From Pseudomonadota bacterium (GTDB lineage Bacteria; Pseudomonadota; Alphaproteobacteria; Rhizobiales; Xanthobacteraceae): a DNA stretch of 22,730 nt. Location: the NCBI GenBank assembly GCA_023386635.1, contig JAEWJH010000085.1:1-22730 (forward strand). The letters are read 5' to 3'. Shown piece by piece: positions 1-7,333 of the stretch. Numbering within the stretch: position 1 is the stretch's first letter; every line of letters starts with the position of its first letter. The translations under genes and the position numbers were made by a program. The notes under the pieces are model-generated. The model saw only the letters and a list, made by a program, of their open reading frames with translations. It was not told the origin of the DNA and did no database searches.

Positions 1-639
1 GTCGTGGACCGGACGGCCGTTCTCGCGCAGCGTCGCCGCGAGCTTCATGTCATCGGAGCCTGAAAGCGGCGCCTTGCCGACATATTCGACCCGAACCTTG
101 GCGATGCCGTGGCCGTGGAATTCGAGCAGCTTCGCCGCCCGCGTCGACAGATCGATGATGCGGTCATGGGCGTAAGGGCCGCGATCGTTCACGCGCACGA
201 TCAGCGAACGATGGTTACGCAGATTGGTGACGCGGACATAGGACGGGATCGGCAGCGTCGGATGCGCCGCGCTGATCGACGTCATGTCGAAGATTTCGCC
301 GTTCGCGGTCTTGCGGCCGTGGAAGTCGTCGCCGTACCAGGAGGCGATGCCCTCCGCCTTGTAGCGCGGGTTCTCCTCGGGGACATAGACGCGGCCGGCG
401 ACCGTATAGGGCTTACCGACGCGATAGGTGCCGCCGCCTTTCGGCACGGCCTCGCCGGGACCGACCACGCGCTCGGAGGCCGACACGCCCAGACGCGCAT
501 CGACGCGGCTGCCGCTGTTTTGGGAGCAATTGGCAAGCAGCAGGCCGGCGGCGACGAGCGCACTCACGCGCGCACCCTGCACGACCCAGTCGTGCTGATC
601 CCGTTGCCGCACCGCGGTTCGCCCCTCTTGCCGGCCCAT
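1..639 (-). CDS. rlpA: Septal ring lytic transglycosylase / RlpA-family lipoprotein, 3' end outside window
   Basis: Reading leftward from the ATG at 639 the frame stays open to base 1, giving 213 residues, so the C-terminus is missing. A signal peptide ends in the lipobox LLLANC with the acylated Cys at about residue 38, so an outer-membrane or periplasm-anchored lipoprotein is expected. Residues about 105-195 form the RlpA double-psi beta-barrel domain: the family signature GIASWYGDDFHGRKTANGE and the motif VNDRGPY are both readable. RlpA proteins cleave or bind denuded peptidoglycan glycans at septa. Any C-terminal SPOR domain would lie outside the window. The start could also be a GTG further in (near residue 20 or 25), which would leave a more usual N-terminus before the hydrophobic stretch. 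This is a chromosomal gene flanking the inserted element. Confidence 0.9.
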   Translation of the reverse strand, partial: MGRQEGRTAVRQRDQHDWVVQGARVSALVAAGLLLANCSQNSGSRVDARLGVSASERVVGPGEAVPKGGGTYRVGKPYTVAGRVYVPEENPRYKAEGIASWYGDDFHGRKTANGEIFDMTSISAAHPTLPIPSYVRVTNLRNHRSLIVRVNDRGPYAHDRIIDLSTRAAKLLEFHGHGIAKVRVEYVGKAPLSGSDDMKLAATLRENGRPVHD

Positions 640-846
640 CCGAACTCATTCCGGCGTCACCCGCCGTCCCCTTCGACTCCCAGCCTTTTTACCGTGACAT
701 TCGCGCCACGGGAATGGCCGGACTGCGAGCGTGGTAAACTTTGAGTTTCATTTGAATGATTTGGCGTGATTCGCGCCGGTTTCGGCGCATTTTGGCGATA
801 AACCGGCTTGCAAATGCGCCTTTGAAACCTCAGACAGAGGCCCGCC
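640..846. other. Intergenic region between rlpA and the tRNA-Ser target
   Basis: No convincing gene is seen here. It should hold the leftward rlpA promoter and the rightward tRNA promoter, but I cannot place either. It contains a perfect 6-bp hairpin with a 4-base loop at 773-788 (GCGCCG/CGGCGC) followed by ATTTTGG, which could be a weak terminator or just a repeat. Confidence 0.5.
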
Positions 847-885
847 GGAAGGGTGGCCGAGTGGTTTAAGGCAGCGGTCTTGAAA
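847..885 (+). pseudogene. 5' half of a split tRNA-Ser(UGA), left attachment junction
   Basis: Bases 847-885 hold the acceptor 5' strand GGAAGGG, the D-arm, the 5' anticodon strand GCGGT and the anticodon loop CTTGAAA (anticodon TGA). The next bases (TTCGG) do not pair with GCGGT, and no T-arm or CCCTTCC follows. The missing half is found intact at 16904-16954, where ACCGC, the T-arm and CCCTTCCGCCA complete it. Joining the halves gives a normal 90-nt serine tRNA with encoded CCA. The half gene should not yield a functional tRNA. Confidence 0.93.
874..885 (+). repeat. attL core, 12-bp direct repeat
   Basis: The 12 bases GCGGTCTTGAAA recur at 16892-16903, where the sequence switches to the other tRNA half. 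They cover the 5' strand of the anticodon stem plus the 7-base anticodon loop, a known crossover location for tyrosine integrases in tRNA genes. Confidence 0.88.
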
Positions 886-1003
886 TTCGGACTACCCTGT
901 CCAGCCGATGCTAAACGCGGCTCAATAGGCTCATTTGGTCGGCAAATATCGGTGTTTTTGGCGCTGATGTGCTGACCTGTATCACCCTGTCCGTATGGTC
1001 GGG

Positions 1004-1708
1004 TTACAAATCAGGTTGCACGGCGCCGATCTCGACACGCTCGATTAGGCCGGCGTCTTCATCGTCCGCACGCGAGCTGTTGACCTTCTTGTCGACAGCC
1101 CATCGCTGCAGCAGATTGTCGTTTGCCGGCGTCAGGATTTCCTTGCCGAGCTGGCATGATAGCCAGCCGTCGAACTGATCCGGTCGCAGGGTGACCGGCA
1201 TCCGGTCGTGAACCTCCCCCACAAACGCATTGGGCTCGGTAATGATCATCGAGCACGATCGGACGGCCGCTCCGCTCTCACGATCCTTCCATTCGTCCCA
1301 AATGCCCGCAATCGAAACGATCGGGCTATCCTTCTGGGTGAAGTACCAGGGTTGCGGTTTCTTCTGGCCTTCGATGTGCTGCCATTCGTAGTAGCCACTC
1401 GCTGGAATAATGCAGCGGTTCCGGTTGAACGCGGCCTTGAACATCGGCTTTGTGTCGACGGTTTCGGCCCGCGCGTTGAAGGTCGCCATCTTCATTTCCT
1501 TAAGCGGCTTCGACCACCACGAAGGAATGAGCCCCCACCTCATCTGCTGGAGCTCGCGGCGCCCGTGCTGTTCGACGACGGTGTTGATCGTCGTGGTCGG
1601 GCAGACGTTGTAGCGAGGCTGAAGGTTGCGGATCATGTAGGGCTCGGTCAGGCGGTAGAGCCTGACGAGTTCTTCCCACGTGTACATGCTGGTGAAACGG
1701 CCGCACAT
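1004..1708 (-). CDS. SRAP domain protein (YedK/HMCES-like abasic-site protein)
   Basis: The protein has 234 residues starting MCGRF at 1708. After Met removal, Cys2 is the residue that in YedK/HMCES forms a thiazolidine cross-link to abasic sites in single-stranded DNA. The other family active-site residues are visible: Asn78 in FNAR, Glu108 in YYEW and His167 in VHDRMP. A longer frame extends upstream to 1762, but Cys must be residue 2, which fixes the start. The ATG overlaps the stop of the 40-aa gene upstream (TGATG). It is the last gene of a three-gene operon whose promoter region holds a LexA-type box, in line with the family's old name, SOS response-associated peptidase. The likely role is protecting abasic sites during element or host replication; it is element cargo. 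Confidence 0.93.
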   Translation of the reverse strand: MCGRFTSMYTWEELVRLYRLTEPYMIRNLQPRYNVCPTTTINTVVEQHGRRELQQMRWGLIPSWWSKPLKEMKMATFNARAETVDTKPMFKAAFNRNRCIIPASGYYEWQHIEGQKKPQPWYFTQKDSPIVSIAGIWDEWKDRESGAAVRSCSMIITEPNAFVGEVHDRMPVTLRPDQFDGWLSCQLGKEILTPANDNLLQRWAVDKKVNSSRADDEDAGLIERVEIGAVQPDL

Positions 1709-1830
1709 CAGAGTCGAACCAGCGCTATCGCAAGCACGGTCACCAGCACCGCGATGATGCACATCGGCACCGAGAAACCGAAATCAGGTTCCGGCCCGCC
1801 ATAGTCGAGCGATTTCTCGTAGCCGGTCAT
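1708..1830 (-). CDS. Small single-pass membrane protein, 40 aa
   Basis: The protein has 40 residues, beginning MTGYEKSLDYGGPEPD and ending in one hydrophobic segment (about residues 19-38, rich in I, V, L and A). The N-terminal half is acidic. The start overlaps the stop of the 98-aa gene by ATGA, and the stop overlaps the SRAP start by one base, so it is translated within that operon. I do not recognise the family. The tight coupling on both sides supports a real gene despite its size. Confidence 0.7.
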   Translation of the reverse strand: MTGYEKSLDYGGPEPDFGFSVPMCIIAVLVTVLAIALVRL

Positions 1831-2123
1831 GTCTTTTCCCAGATGTGCCAGCGCCCGCCCCGGTTCCTCTTCTTCGTGTCGAAGGGCTCGCCGCCGTACC
1901 GCTGCTTGAATGCTTCGGCCTGGTCGGGTTTCGCAAAGCAGAACACGTTGTACCATACCCCTTCTCGCACAACGGCGTGGCGCCGCGGGCAAGCCTCCAA
2001 CTCCTTACAAAGCTGATGAACGGCCCAGATGTTTGCGCCGGCCGTAACATGTTCCGGCACCGCTATCTGGTAAGGCCAGTTCCGGTCCATCTGCGCAGAG
2101 GACAATTCCCCCTTCCTTTTCAC
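1827..2123 (-). CDS. Conserved-looking hypothetical protein, 98 aa, first gene of the SRAP operon
   Basis: Translation starts at a GTG at 2123 with a near-perfect AAGGAGG five bases upstream. The 98-residue product is soluble and mixed-charge, with no signal peptide or membrane segment. It carries aromatic-rich patches (GVWYNVFCFAKPDQAEAF) and ends RWHIWEKT. I cannot name a family. It is coupled by ATGA to the 40-aa membrane protein and lies directly downstream of the GTTC-N7-GTTC box, so DNA damage is the likely inducer. Confidence 0.72.
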   Translation of the reverse strand: MKRKGELSSAQMDRNWPYQIAVPEHVTAGANIWAVHQLCKELEACPRRHAVVREGVWYNVFCFAKPDQAEAFKQRYGGEPFDTKKRNRGGRWHIWEKT

Positions 2124-2144
2124 CGGAGCCTCCTTGACTGCGAT

Positions 2145-2159
2145 GTTCTCTTTTTGTTC
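2145..2159. promoter_or_regulatory. LexA/SOS box, GTTC-N7-GTTC
   Basis: GTTC at 2145-2148 and GTTC at 2156-2159 are separated by exactly seven bases (TCTTTTT). Alphaproteobacterial LexA binds this direct-repeat box (GTTC-N7-GTTC, equal to GAAC-N7-GAAC on the other strand). It lies 22-36 bases upstream of the SRAP-operon start at 2123 and 33-47 bases upstream of the rightward gene at 2192, so it could control both directions. Confidence 0.75.
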
Positions 2160-2191
2160 TATTTAGTAGCTGGTTGTCTAGGGGGATTGTC

Positions 2192-2437
2192 ATGAGTGTG
2201 ACCTATTACGTGGCGTTGCCATTTACCGCGGCCGAAGACGGCATTGCGCCCGGGCAAGCGGAGGAATGCCCGACCGAGAATGCAGCGGTATGGAAAGCAT
2301 CGTCCATGTCGCGGGATTCCAAGAACGTCGGAGCCCTCGCCTTCAAGCGCAGCGGCGACCCGAACCTGGGAGAATTCTCAGAAGCGATCGTGATCCGGGC
2401 CTACGGCCAAGTGCCGGCAGATTTGTCGGAGCTGTGA
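2192..2437 (+). CDS. Hypothetical protein, 81 aa
   Basis: The ATG at 2192 follows AGGGGGA at good spacing. An upstream TTG at 2174 is in frame but lacks a ribosome site. The product starts MSVTYYVALPFTAAEDG and looks like a small soluble globular protein of mixed charge; no domain is recognised. Its stop abuts the ATG of the 59-aa gene with no gap, so the two form an operon. It is transcribed divergently from the SRAP operon with the SOS box between them, and is probably element cargo. Confidence 0.65.
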   Translation: MSVTYYVALPFTAAEDGIAPGQAEECPTENAAVWKASSMSRDSKNVGALAFKRSGDPNLGEFSEAIVIRAYGQVPADLSEL

Positions 2438-2617
2438 ATGTCGATCGACAGCGACATCGCCCAGGTGCTCGAAATCTGCAAAGGCGACTACAAGGCTGCG
2501 CTTCGCTTGGTGCTTATTGCGAACGCCTTCTACGAAGAGGAGATCGCACGGCTTAGAGCGGAAGCTTCAGCCGGCTACACCCGTGGCCGCGTTCGGAAGC
2601 CCAAGCAAGCGAGTTGA
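2438..2617 (+). CDS. Small protein, 59 aa
   Basis: The ATG immediately follows the TGA of the 81-aa gene. The product starts MSIDSDIAQVLEICKGDYKA, is mostly helical by composition (ALRLVLIANAFYEEEIARLRAE) and ends in a basic tail (RGRVRKPKQAS). That pattern suits a small DNA-associated or regulatory protein, but I cannot name a family. It ends 15 bases before the convergent dGTPase stop, with no clear terminator in between. Confidence 0.6.
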   Translation: MSIDSDIAQVLEICKGDYKAALRLVLIANAFYEEEIARLRAEASAGYTRGRVRKPKQAS

Positions 2618-2632
2618 CGGTAGGAGCGCGGA

Positions 2633-4138
2633 TTACGGCTTGTGTATGGATGGCGGATCCGGCGAAAAGAGCCGTTCGTATGTTTCCACGCAGAATCTAT
2701 TCGTCATTCCAGATATATAATCGCAAATGACTCGCGCCTTTAGTTGAGGGTCGTCCTCGTAACAGTGGTAAGCAGCGCGCCATTCAGGTGGAAGGAGATC
2801 GCTCCCGGTATCCGAGATTGCTTCGTAAATTGATGTGATCATATGCTTGGCCCGCTGCTTCTCGGCCAAGAATTTCCCTGAGCGTATAAGGTTCATGTAG
2901 CAAATCATCTTCAGCGACTCAATTGCTACGAAGGTTCCTACCGCTGGCCGCACTCTCCAAAACGCCGGATGTTGTTTGTTCCTCACTACTTCGACGCTGC
3001 TAATCCACTTGCCGACAAGATCTGATGTGAATGCAGTACGCTGGTAGGAGGAGTTTGCTAGATCATGCGATTGTACAAATAACCGAACGCCGAGCGCTGC
3101 GGTGCGCGCAGCATTGTCAGACCATTCCTGGTCGGCAAGGTCATCTACGTGCAGCGTGGTCGCGAAGACGGATGTGAAGGTCTGGTTGATAATTGAAGCG
3201 TCGCACTCACGATCTGGTCGAGGAAGGTCACCGTATTCGACGGCAAGTTTGGCATTGATTCGCTGTGCAATTTCTTCTTTCGTCCCGTCGTTTTGTGCCA
3301 AAATAGAAAGAGGGCTTAAAAAGCCCCCAACGAACGCATCCTCAATATCGTACGTGGAATAGGCGATGTCGTCTGCGACATCCATAATCGAACATTCGAT
3401 CGTTTTGAATTTTGTTGGCGCACTTCGTCCGGAGGTTACGCTAGCTTTGATCCACCTAACCAGCGCAGCGTCACATTGATAAAAACCCTTGTGTGGGTGG
3501 TAGGAACTGCCCGATTTTCGTCGACCGTCTTCGGTGCGAGGTATTTCGTCGTCATATTTTAAGAGTGAAGCCAGTGCGCGCGCGGTGGCGCCAATCCCTC
3601 GGCGGATGTCTCGTCCTTGAGTATCAAACGAGCGCGTCGGTGGGTATTCCGTGGTTGCTTTTCGTTCAAGTCTGCCGATTGCGCGCAGCGTTTGAGCGTT
3701 TCCCTCAAACCCCCCGTGGCCGCGCATCAGTTCGTCTAAAACCTCTTCGCCATTGTGGCCAAATGGCGGGTGGCCAATATCGTGGCCTAGCGCAGCGAAT
3801 TGTATCAGGTCGAGGTCGATTTTATTGTTTCGAAAATAGGCGTCGGTGTTGTTCAATCTAACCGCGATCGAATGAGCAACCTGAGCAACTTCAAGGGAAT
3901 GCGTTAAACGATTCCGGAACCAATCGTGCTCCCCCGAAGGGAGCAATTGGGTTTTGCCCTGCAACCTACGAAAACAAGCGGAATGTAGTAACCGCTGATA
4001 ATCCCTTCGGAATTCAGAGCGCCAAGGTTCCTGCCCCTCCGGCTTATCCGGGGGCTCGACCTCGCGTTCAAAATCCTGGTCACCGTAGAGACGTGGCTCA
4101 GCCCTTCTTTCGGACGTATTTCTTGCTTTTCGCCCCAT
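2633..4138 (-). CDS. dgt: dGTPase, HD-domain deoxynucleoside triphosphate triphosphohydrolase
   Basis: The protein has 501 residues. dGTPase family landmarks appear in order: RSEFRRDYQRLLHSACFRRL (40-59), the first metal-ligand His in NRLTHSLEV (His80), the HD pair in ALGHDIGHPPFGH (His119-Asp120), GGFEGNAQTLR (142-152) and DVADDIAYSTYDIEDA (253-268) with the last ligand Asp. Such enzymes hydrolyse dGTP and sometimes other dNTPs to the deoxynucleoside and triphosphate. Some prokaryotic dGTPases protect against phage by draining the dNTP pool (established for other members; inference here). The gene is visibly AT-richer than its neighbours, which fits cargo acquired separately. A small ORF (4098-4277) overlaps its start by 41 bases and may couple translation. 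No strong Shine-Dalgarno is seen for this start. Confidence 0.93.
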   Translation of the reverse strand: MGRKARNTSERRAEPRLYGDQDFEREVEPPDKPEGQEPWRSEFRRDYQRLLHSACFRRLQGKTQLLPSGEHDWFRNRLTHSLEVAQVAHSIAVRLNNTDAYFRNNKIDLDLIQFAALGHDIGHPPFGHNGEEVLDELMRGHGGFEGNAQTLRAIGRLERKATTEYPPTRSFDTQGRDIRRGIGATARALASLLKYDDEIPRTEDGRRKSGSSYHPHKGFYQCDAALVRWIKASVTSGRSAPTKFKTIECSIMDVADDIAYSTYDIEDAFVGGFLSPLSILAQNDGTKEEIAQRINAKLAVEYGDLPRPDRECDASIINQTFTSVFATTLHVDDLADQEWSDNAARTAALGVRLFVQSHDLANSSYQRTAFTSDLVGKWISSVEVVRNKQHPAFWRVRPAVGTFVAIESLKMICYMNLIRSGKFLAEKQRAKHMITSIYEAISDTGSDLLPPEWRAAYHCYEDDPQLKARVICDYISGMTNRFCVETYERLFSPDPPSIHKP

Positions 4139-4277
4139 GTACCGCTTTTCCCCCGACCTTCAGCGAGAGCGAACCATGAGGCGAAGCTAATTTGGTCCAA
4201 GACGCATGCTTTTTTGATGCCTCGCGCTGGAGAGCCTTACCTACCGGCGTCTCGATTCGCTCCAAAACCTTGATCAT
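4098..4277 (-). CDS. Possible small basic protein, 59 aa, overlapping the dgt start
   Basis: The ATG at 4277 is preceded by CGGAGGG at good spacing, a better ribosome site than dgt itself has. The 59 residues (MIKVLERIETPVGKALQ at the start, KSKKYVRKKG at the end) are strongly basic, which suggests nucleic-acid binding. It overlaps dgt by 41 bases in a different frame. It could be a leader for translational coupling or a partner of the dGTPase. No family is recognised, and short basic ORFs can arise by chance. Confidence 0.45.
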   Translation of the reverse strand: MIKVLERIETPVGKALQREASKKHASWTKLASPHGSLSLKVGGKAVHGAKSKKYVRKKG

Positions 4278-4364
4278 ATAACCCTCCGAGCTGATCTATA
4301 TTCGCGGCGATTCTTAAAGGCCGCAAGTCCCGGCTCCCGCCAGATGAAATTAGGTAGCTTCTCC

Positions 4365-4862
4365 TTAGTTCTCCAAGGTCCGGTCCTGCCTCCCGGTCCT
4401 CGCCTTCGCCTCCCGCAGCGCCTCGCCCAGATCCACCATTACGGCCATGCGCTGATCGATCCGGTCGATAATGAGACCGTTCAGCCGAGCGCGCAGCTCC
4501 ACCGCTTTCACCAAGGCGTTCGCGTTTTTGGTTTCCTTGGCGAACTCAATCGCCTCCTCCGCTTCGCGCATAGCGACTTCGGCGCTGTACTCGCATTTAC
4601 GCATTGCTATCGCCCTCGCCTCTTTTACCGCTTCCATAACCGCGGGCGAAAGATTCAAGAGACGGTAGGCAACTTGCGACGCGGAATGCTTCGAGTAGCC
4701 AGCCGCGATCGCGGCGCGGCTACCGTTCGAGTCCTTCAAATATTCGGCGACGAAGACCGCTTGCTTGGGATTGAGTGAGTTCACGCAGAGATCTTTCGCA
4801 ACATCATCCGCGCCGCGTGCGGGCACTGCCGCCCTTTTTTCCGGGGGACCTTTGCTGCACAT
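4365..4862 (-). CDS. Phage terminase small subunit (TerS)
   Basis: The protein has 165 residues. Residues 30-70 match the Terminase_2-type small-subunit HTH region: LNPKQAVFVAEYL, GSRAAIAAGYS and SASQVAYRLL are characteristic. The rest is helical and charged, as expected for the oligomerisation part. TerS recognises pac/cos DNA and hands it to the large subunit. The ATG at 4862 has AGGGG five bases upstream and makes the gene overlap its neighbour by 59 bases. A GTG at 4784, just before the conserved domain, is an alternative start. No large terminase gene is present in the window. A TerS without TerL is a hallmark of PICI-type satellites that redirect a helper phage's packaging motor. Confidence 0.85.
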   Translation of the reverse strand: MCSKGPPEKRAAVPARGADDVAKDLCVNSLNPKQAVFVAEYLKDSNGSRAAIAAGYSKHSASQVAYRLLNLSPAVMEAVKEARAIAMRKCEYSAEVAMREAEEAIEFAKETKNANALVKAVELRARLNGLIIDRIDQRMAVMVDLGEALREAKARTGRQDRTLEN

Positions 4863-5004
4863 TCTGCCCCTGCGCTGCGGCGATGCGCGCCTGAGTGTTC
4901 AAGGTGGAGATGAGCGGGTTTGCGAACTTCGCAGGAATTTCGCCAAGATACTGCAGCATTGCGTTGTGAGCTTTTTCGTCGATGGTATAAGCGACAAACG
5001 TCAT
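4804..5004 (-). CDS. Small protein, 66 aa, between tail fibre and TerS
   Basis: The ATG at 5004 follows AGGAGATAGAAA, a strong ribosome site. The product starts MTFVAYTIDEKAHNAML and ends in a basic tail (SPGKKGGSARTRRG). There is no hydrophobic segment, so it is not a holin even though it occupies the holin position of T7-type genomes. It is expressed with the tail fibre 24 bases upstream and overlaps TerS. The family is unknown. Confidence 0.6.
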   Translation of the reverse strand: MTFVAYTIDEKAHNAMLQYLGEIPAKFANPLISTLNTQARIAAAQGQNVQQRSPGKKGGSARTRRG

Positions 5005-5028
5005 TTTCTATCTCCTGGTTGAGTTTGC

Positions 5029-7227
5029 TTAGGGTTGGATCGCGATTTGTTGGGCTGCGCCCGACGAAAAGCGGACCATAAGTTGCGTTTTGCCCGCGCC
5101 ATTGTCCTGCAGATAGACGACAGCTTGATCAGAGGCCGGTGCGCTTGGCGCCGAAATCTCACGCATCGTCATCTTGTCGGTGAAGCTGCCAGCCCAAAAA
5201 TTCGACGAGCCGCCAAGGCTTACGCCGCCAACTGGAATAAATGTTCCGTTGTTGACCAACTGGACTTGATAGGCTCCCCCGATGTCGAGTTCGGCAAAAT
5301 CTCCCCGTACACGCAAATGCCCGGAAAGGGTCGATCCGTCGTTACGATAGAAGTTAAGGCGCGACACATTGTTGGTCGGATCGCCGTTCACTGACACGGC
5401 CGCGCCATCAGTCGTGTTCGTTGTGAACTTCGGAGCCAGCGTGTACGCGACAGTGCCGCCCGCTCCGAACGCTATAGACGCTCCATCCGTACCGGACAGC
5501 GTGAGTGAGTTCGCGACAGTGAGCGTTTTGCTCAGAGCGGAAAACGCGACAGTGCCACTATTGGTGCCGACCGTCAGCGTCCGGTCGCCGTTGTTGACGC
5601 CGGTGCCGCCATTGCTTGAACCGAGAATGCCGGTCACGTCGTTGGCACTGGCGAGATTTGCGGCGCCGACCGTCAACGCCGCGCCTGCGGATGCTTGCTT
5701 TAGGACGCCGGGGCCAGTTGCGCTGAAGTCGGTGGTACCGGCCGGGAAAGTCAGCGTGTTCGTGCCGGCAATCGCAGCGGGTTTGATCGTGAGCGAGCCG
5801 CTTGTCGATCCGGCCAATTTGATCGCTCGGGCAATAATGTTGTTCCACTCGTTCGTGCCGAGATCGCCGAGATCGTAGGCGCCGCTGCTGGAGGGAGAAA
5901 TCTTACCGCCGGCAAAAATCGTGCCGACGCGCCCATCCTCGAAGAATATGCCGGCGCCGTCTGAGCGAATGCCGATCAGGGGAATGTCGCCGTCATCGTC
6001 TGCGTTTCGCGCGTTGATGTACGTGTCGTTGGGTATACGAATGGGCACGCCGCCGGAATTTAAAATTCCGCGGCGCTGGATATCCAACCCATACTTGAAA
6101 CCGACGCCCCCCGGTTGAGAATCTACCAAGATCCCAGCGTCAATACCGATGCCCGAGCCGACGGAGTCGGCAAGATCGACGATCTGGATGCCGACCTTCC
6201 GCGCGACTGGCGACGCGACCGAAACGTCGAACTCCCAGCCGACAACCTCCGACCCGACGTCGACGCCGGACTTCGAGATCGCGTAAGAGCCGCCGCCAAA
6301 CACAAAGCCGGAACCGCTCTGAAGGATCGCCTTGCAGTCGATCGCGACATACTGCGCGGCGTCACCAGGGGCGCCGGTAACATCAACAATTGTCGTTAGA
6401 GGCGCGCGATTGCCGTTGTGCCCGGATTGGAGCGCGGTCTGGATGACAACCTGATTGTGCCAGACGCCAACGCCCGGCGTCAGCGTGTCGACGCGATTGA
6501 TGATGACCTGATTCTGCTGATTGAGGCCGTTGCCGGTCAGCGTTTCTTGAAGTTCGAGCTGGGTTGCTATCGAGCTGCCACCAACAAAGATTTTGTCTGT
6601 AGCCCATATCTGGCCGGGGACAAAAAGGTCGTCGGTATCACTAATGATAAGACCGCTGCCCTTGATGATCGTTCCGTCAGATCCGGCGAAGCGGGGCACC
6701 GTGTTCGAAGTGATCGGAAGTTGAGTACTTACCGTGCCTTCGCCGCTCTGCGGCGACAGAAGAACCGGATTGCCGCTGGCGTCGAAGCCGAGGATCGAGC
6801 CAGATCCGCCGTTCGCGCGGCTTGCCAAGCTCGGAAGCGCGCTAACGGTTTCGCCCAGCGGGGCCAGCAAGGAGCGGTCGAAGCGGCTCGCCAGCCATTG
6901 CGAGATCATCGTAAGGCGATCGATAGCCTTTTCGACCTGTTCGGCCGGTAGAGCGTCATTGTCGACGAGATCTAGACCTTGCGTCAGCGTAGGTTCGCGC
7001 GAAATCAAGATGACAGTGCCGCCTGCTGGCGCTGTCACGAACGTTACGGTGCCACCACTCTGCTCACCGACGCCAGCGACGGTGTAGTGGGTGTTCAGCG
7101 TTTGCAAATTATCGTCGACGTAGACCTTGAGGTCGGTTTCGGCGAGAAAATAGCTTTGGAAGCTAAAAGATGTAGTTGCGCCGTTACCGGCGTAACGCAC
7201 GTATTGCGTGGTGCTGGAAATGGTCAC
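5029..7227 (-). CDS. T7-type phage tail fibre / spike protein
   Basis: The protein has 732 residues and starts at a GTG at 7227 with GGAG upstream. Residues 1 to about 125 resemble the phage T7 tail-fibre N-terminal (virion-attachment) domain: YAGNGATTSFSFQSYFL, DLKVYVDDN, TVTFVTAPAGGTVILISREP, LPAEQVEKAIDRL and ISQWLASRFDRSL are typical. The remainder is Gly/Ser/Thr/Asn-rich beta-repeat sequence with fibre-like motifs such as SGAYDLGDLGTNEWNNI (about 435-451). It should assemble as a trimer and bind the host surface. The C-terminus shows no obvious self-cleaving chaperone domain. In a satellite such a fibre could retarget helper virions; in a prophage remnant it is a leftover. The N-terminal domain implies a podovirus-like helper or ancestor. 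Confidence 0.85.
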   Translation of the reverse strand: MTISSTTQYVRYAGNGATTSFSFQSYFLAETDLKVYVDDNLQTLNTHYTVAGVGEQSGGTVTFVTAPAGGTVILISREPTLTQGLDLVDNDALPAEQVEKAIDRLTMISQWLASRFDRSLLAPLGETVSALPSLASRANGGSGSILGFDASGNPVLLSPQSGEGTVSTQLPITSNTVPRFAGSDGTIIKGSGLIISDTDDLFVPGQIWATDKIFVGGSSIATQLELQETLTGNGLNQQNQVIINRVDTLTPGVGVWHNQVVIQTALQSGHNGNRAPLTTIVDVTGAPGDAAQYVAIDCKAILQSGSGFVFGGGSYAISKSGVDVGSEVVGWEFDVSVASPVARKVGIQIVDLADSVGSGIGIDAGILVDSQPGGVGFKYGLDIQRRGILNSGGVPIRIPNDTYINARNADDDGDIPLIGIRSDGAGIFFEDGRVGTIFAGGKISPSSSGAYDLGDLGTNEWNNIIARAIKLAGSTSGSLTIKPAAIAGTNTLTFPAGTTDFSATGPGVLKQASAGAALTVGAANLASANDVTGILGSSNGGTGVNNGDRTLTVGTNSGTVAFSALSKTLTVANSLTLSGTDGASIAFGAGGTVAYTLAPKFTTNTTDGAAVSVNGDPTNNVSRLNFYRNDGSTLSGHLRVRGDFAELDIGGAYQVQLVNNGTFIPVGGVSLGGSSNFWAGSFTDKMTMREISAPSAPASDQAVVYLQDNGAGKTQLMVRFSSGAAQQIAIQP

Positions 7228-7333
7228 AGCGCGGCTCCATCAAACGTCCCCTTCCTATCGAGCGCGTTTCCCGGTTTTCACGATTTGAGCGATTGCGTCG
7301 CGTGACCAGTGCGACGCTCAATTGTCGCATATT

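Noticed and set aside
109..744. 211-codon plus-strand frame over the rlpA region
   Set aside because: It is antisense to rlpA, whose lipobox and RlpA signature are clear; its product is Arg/Asp-rich low-information sequence.
847..950. Functional tRNA-Ser rebuilt at the left end
   Set aside because: The sequence after the anticodon loop cannot pair with the anticodon or acceptor 5' strands and has no T-arm, so integration did not restore the tRNA here.
1208..1804. 198-codon plus-strand frame
   Set aside because: It is antisense to the SRAP gene, whose active-site residues are all present on the minus strand.
4804..5004. Holin, by position between fibre and TerS as in T7
   Set aside because: The 66-aa product has no transmembrane segment.
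5035..7087. Several plus-strand frames of 100-177 codons across the tail-fibre region
   Set aside because: All lie opposite the T7-type fibre gene and lack ribosome sites and recognisable domains.
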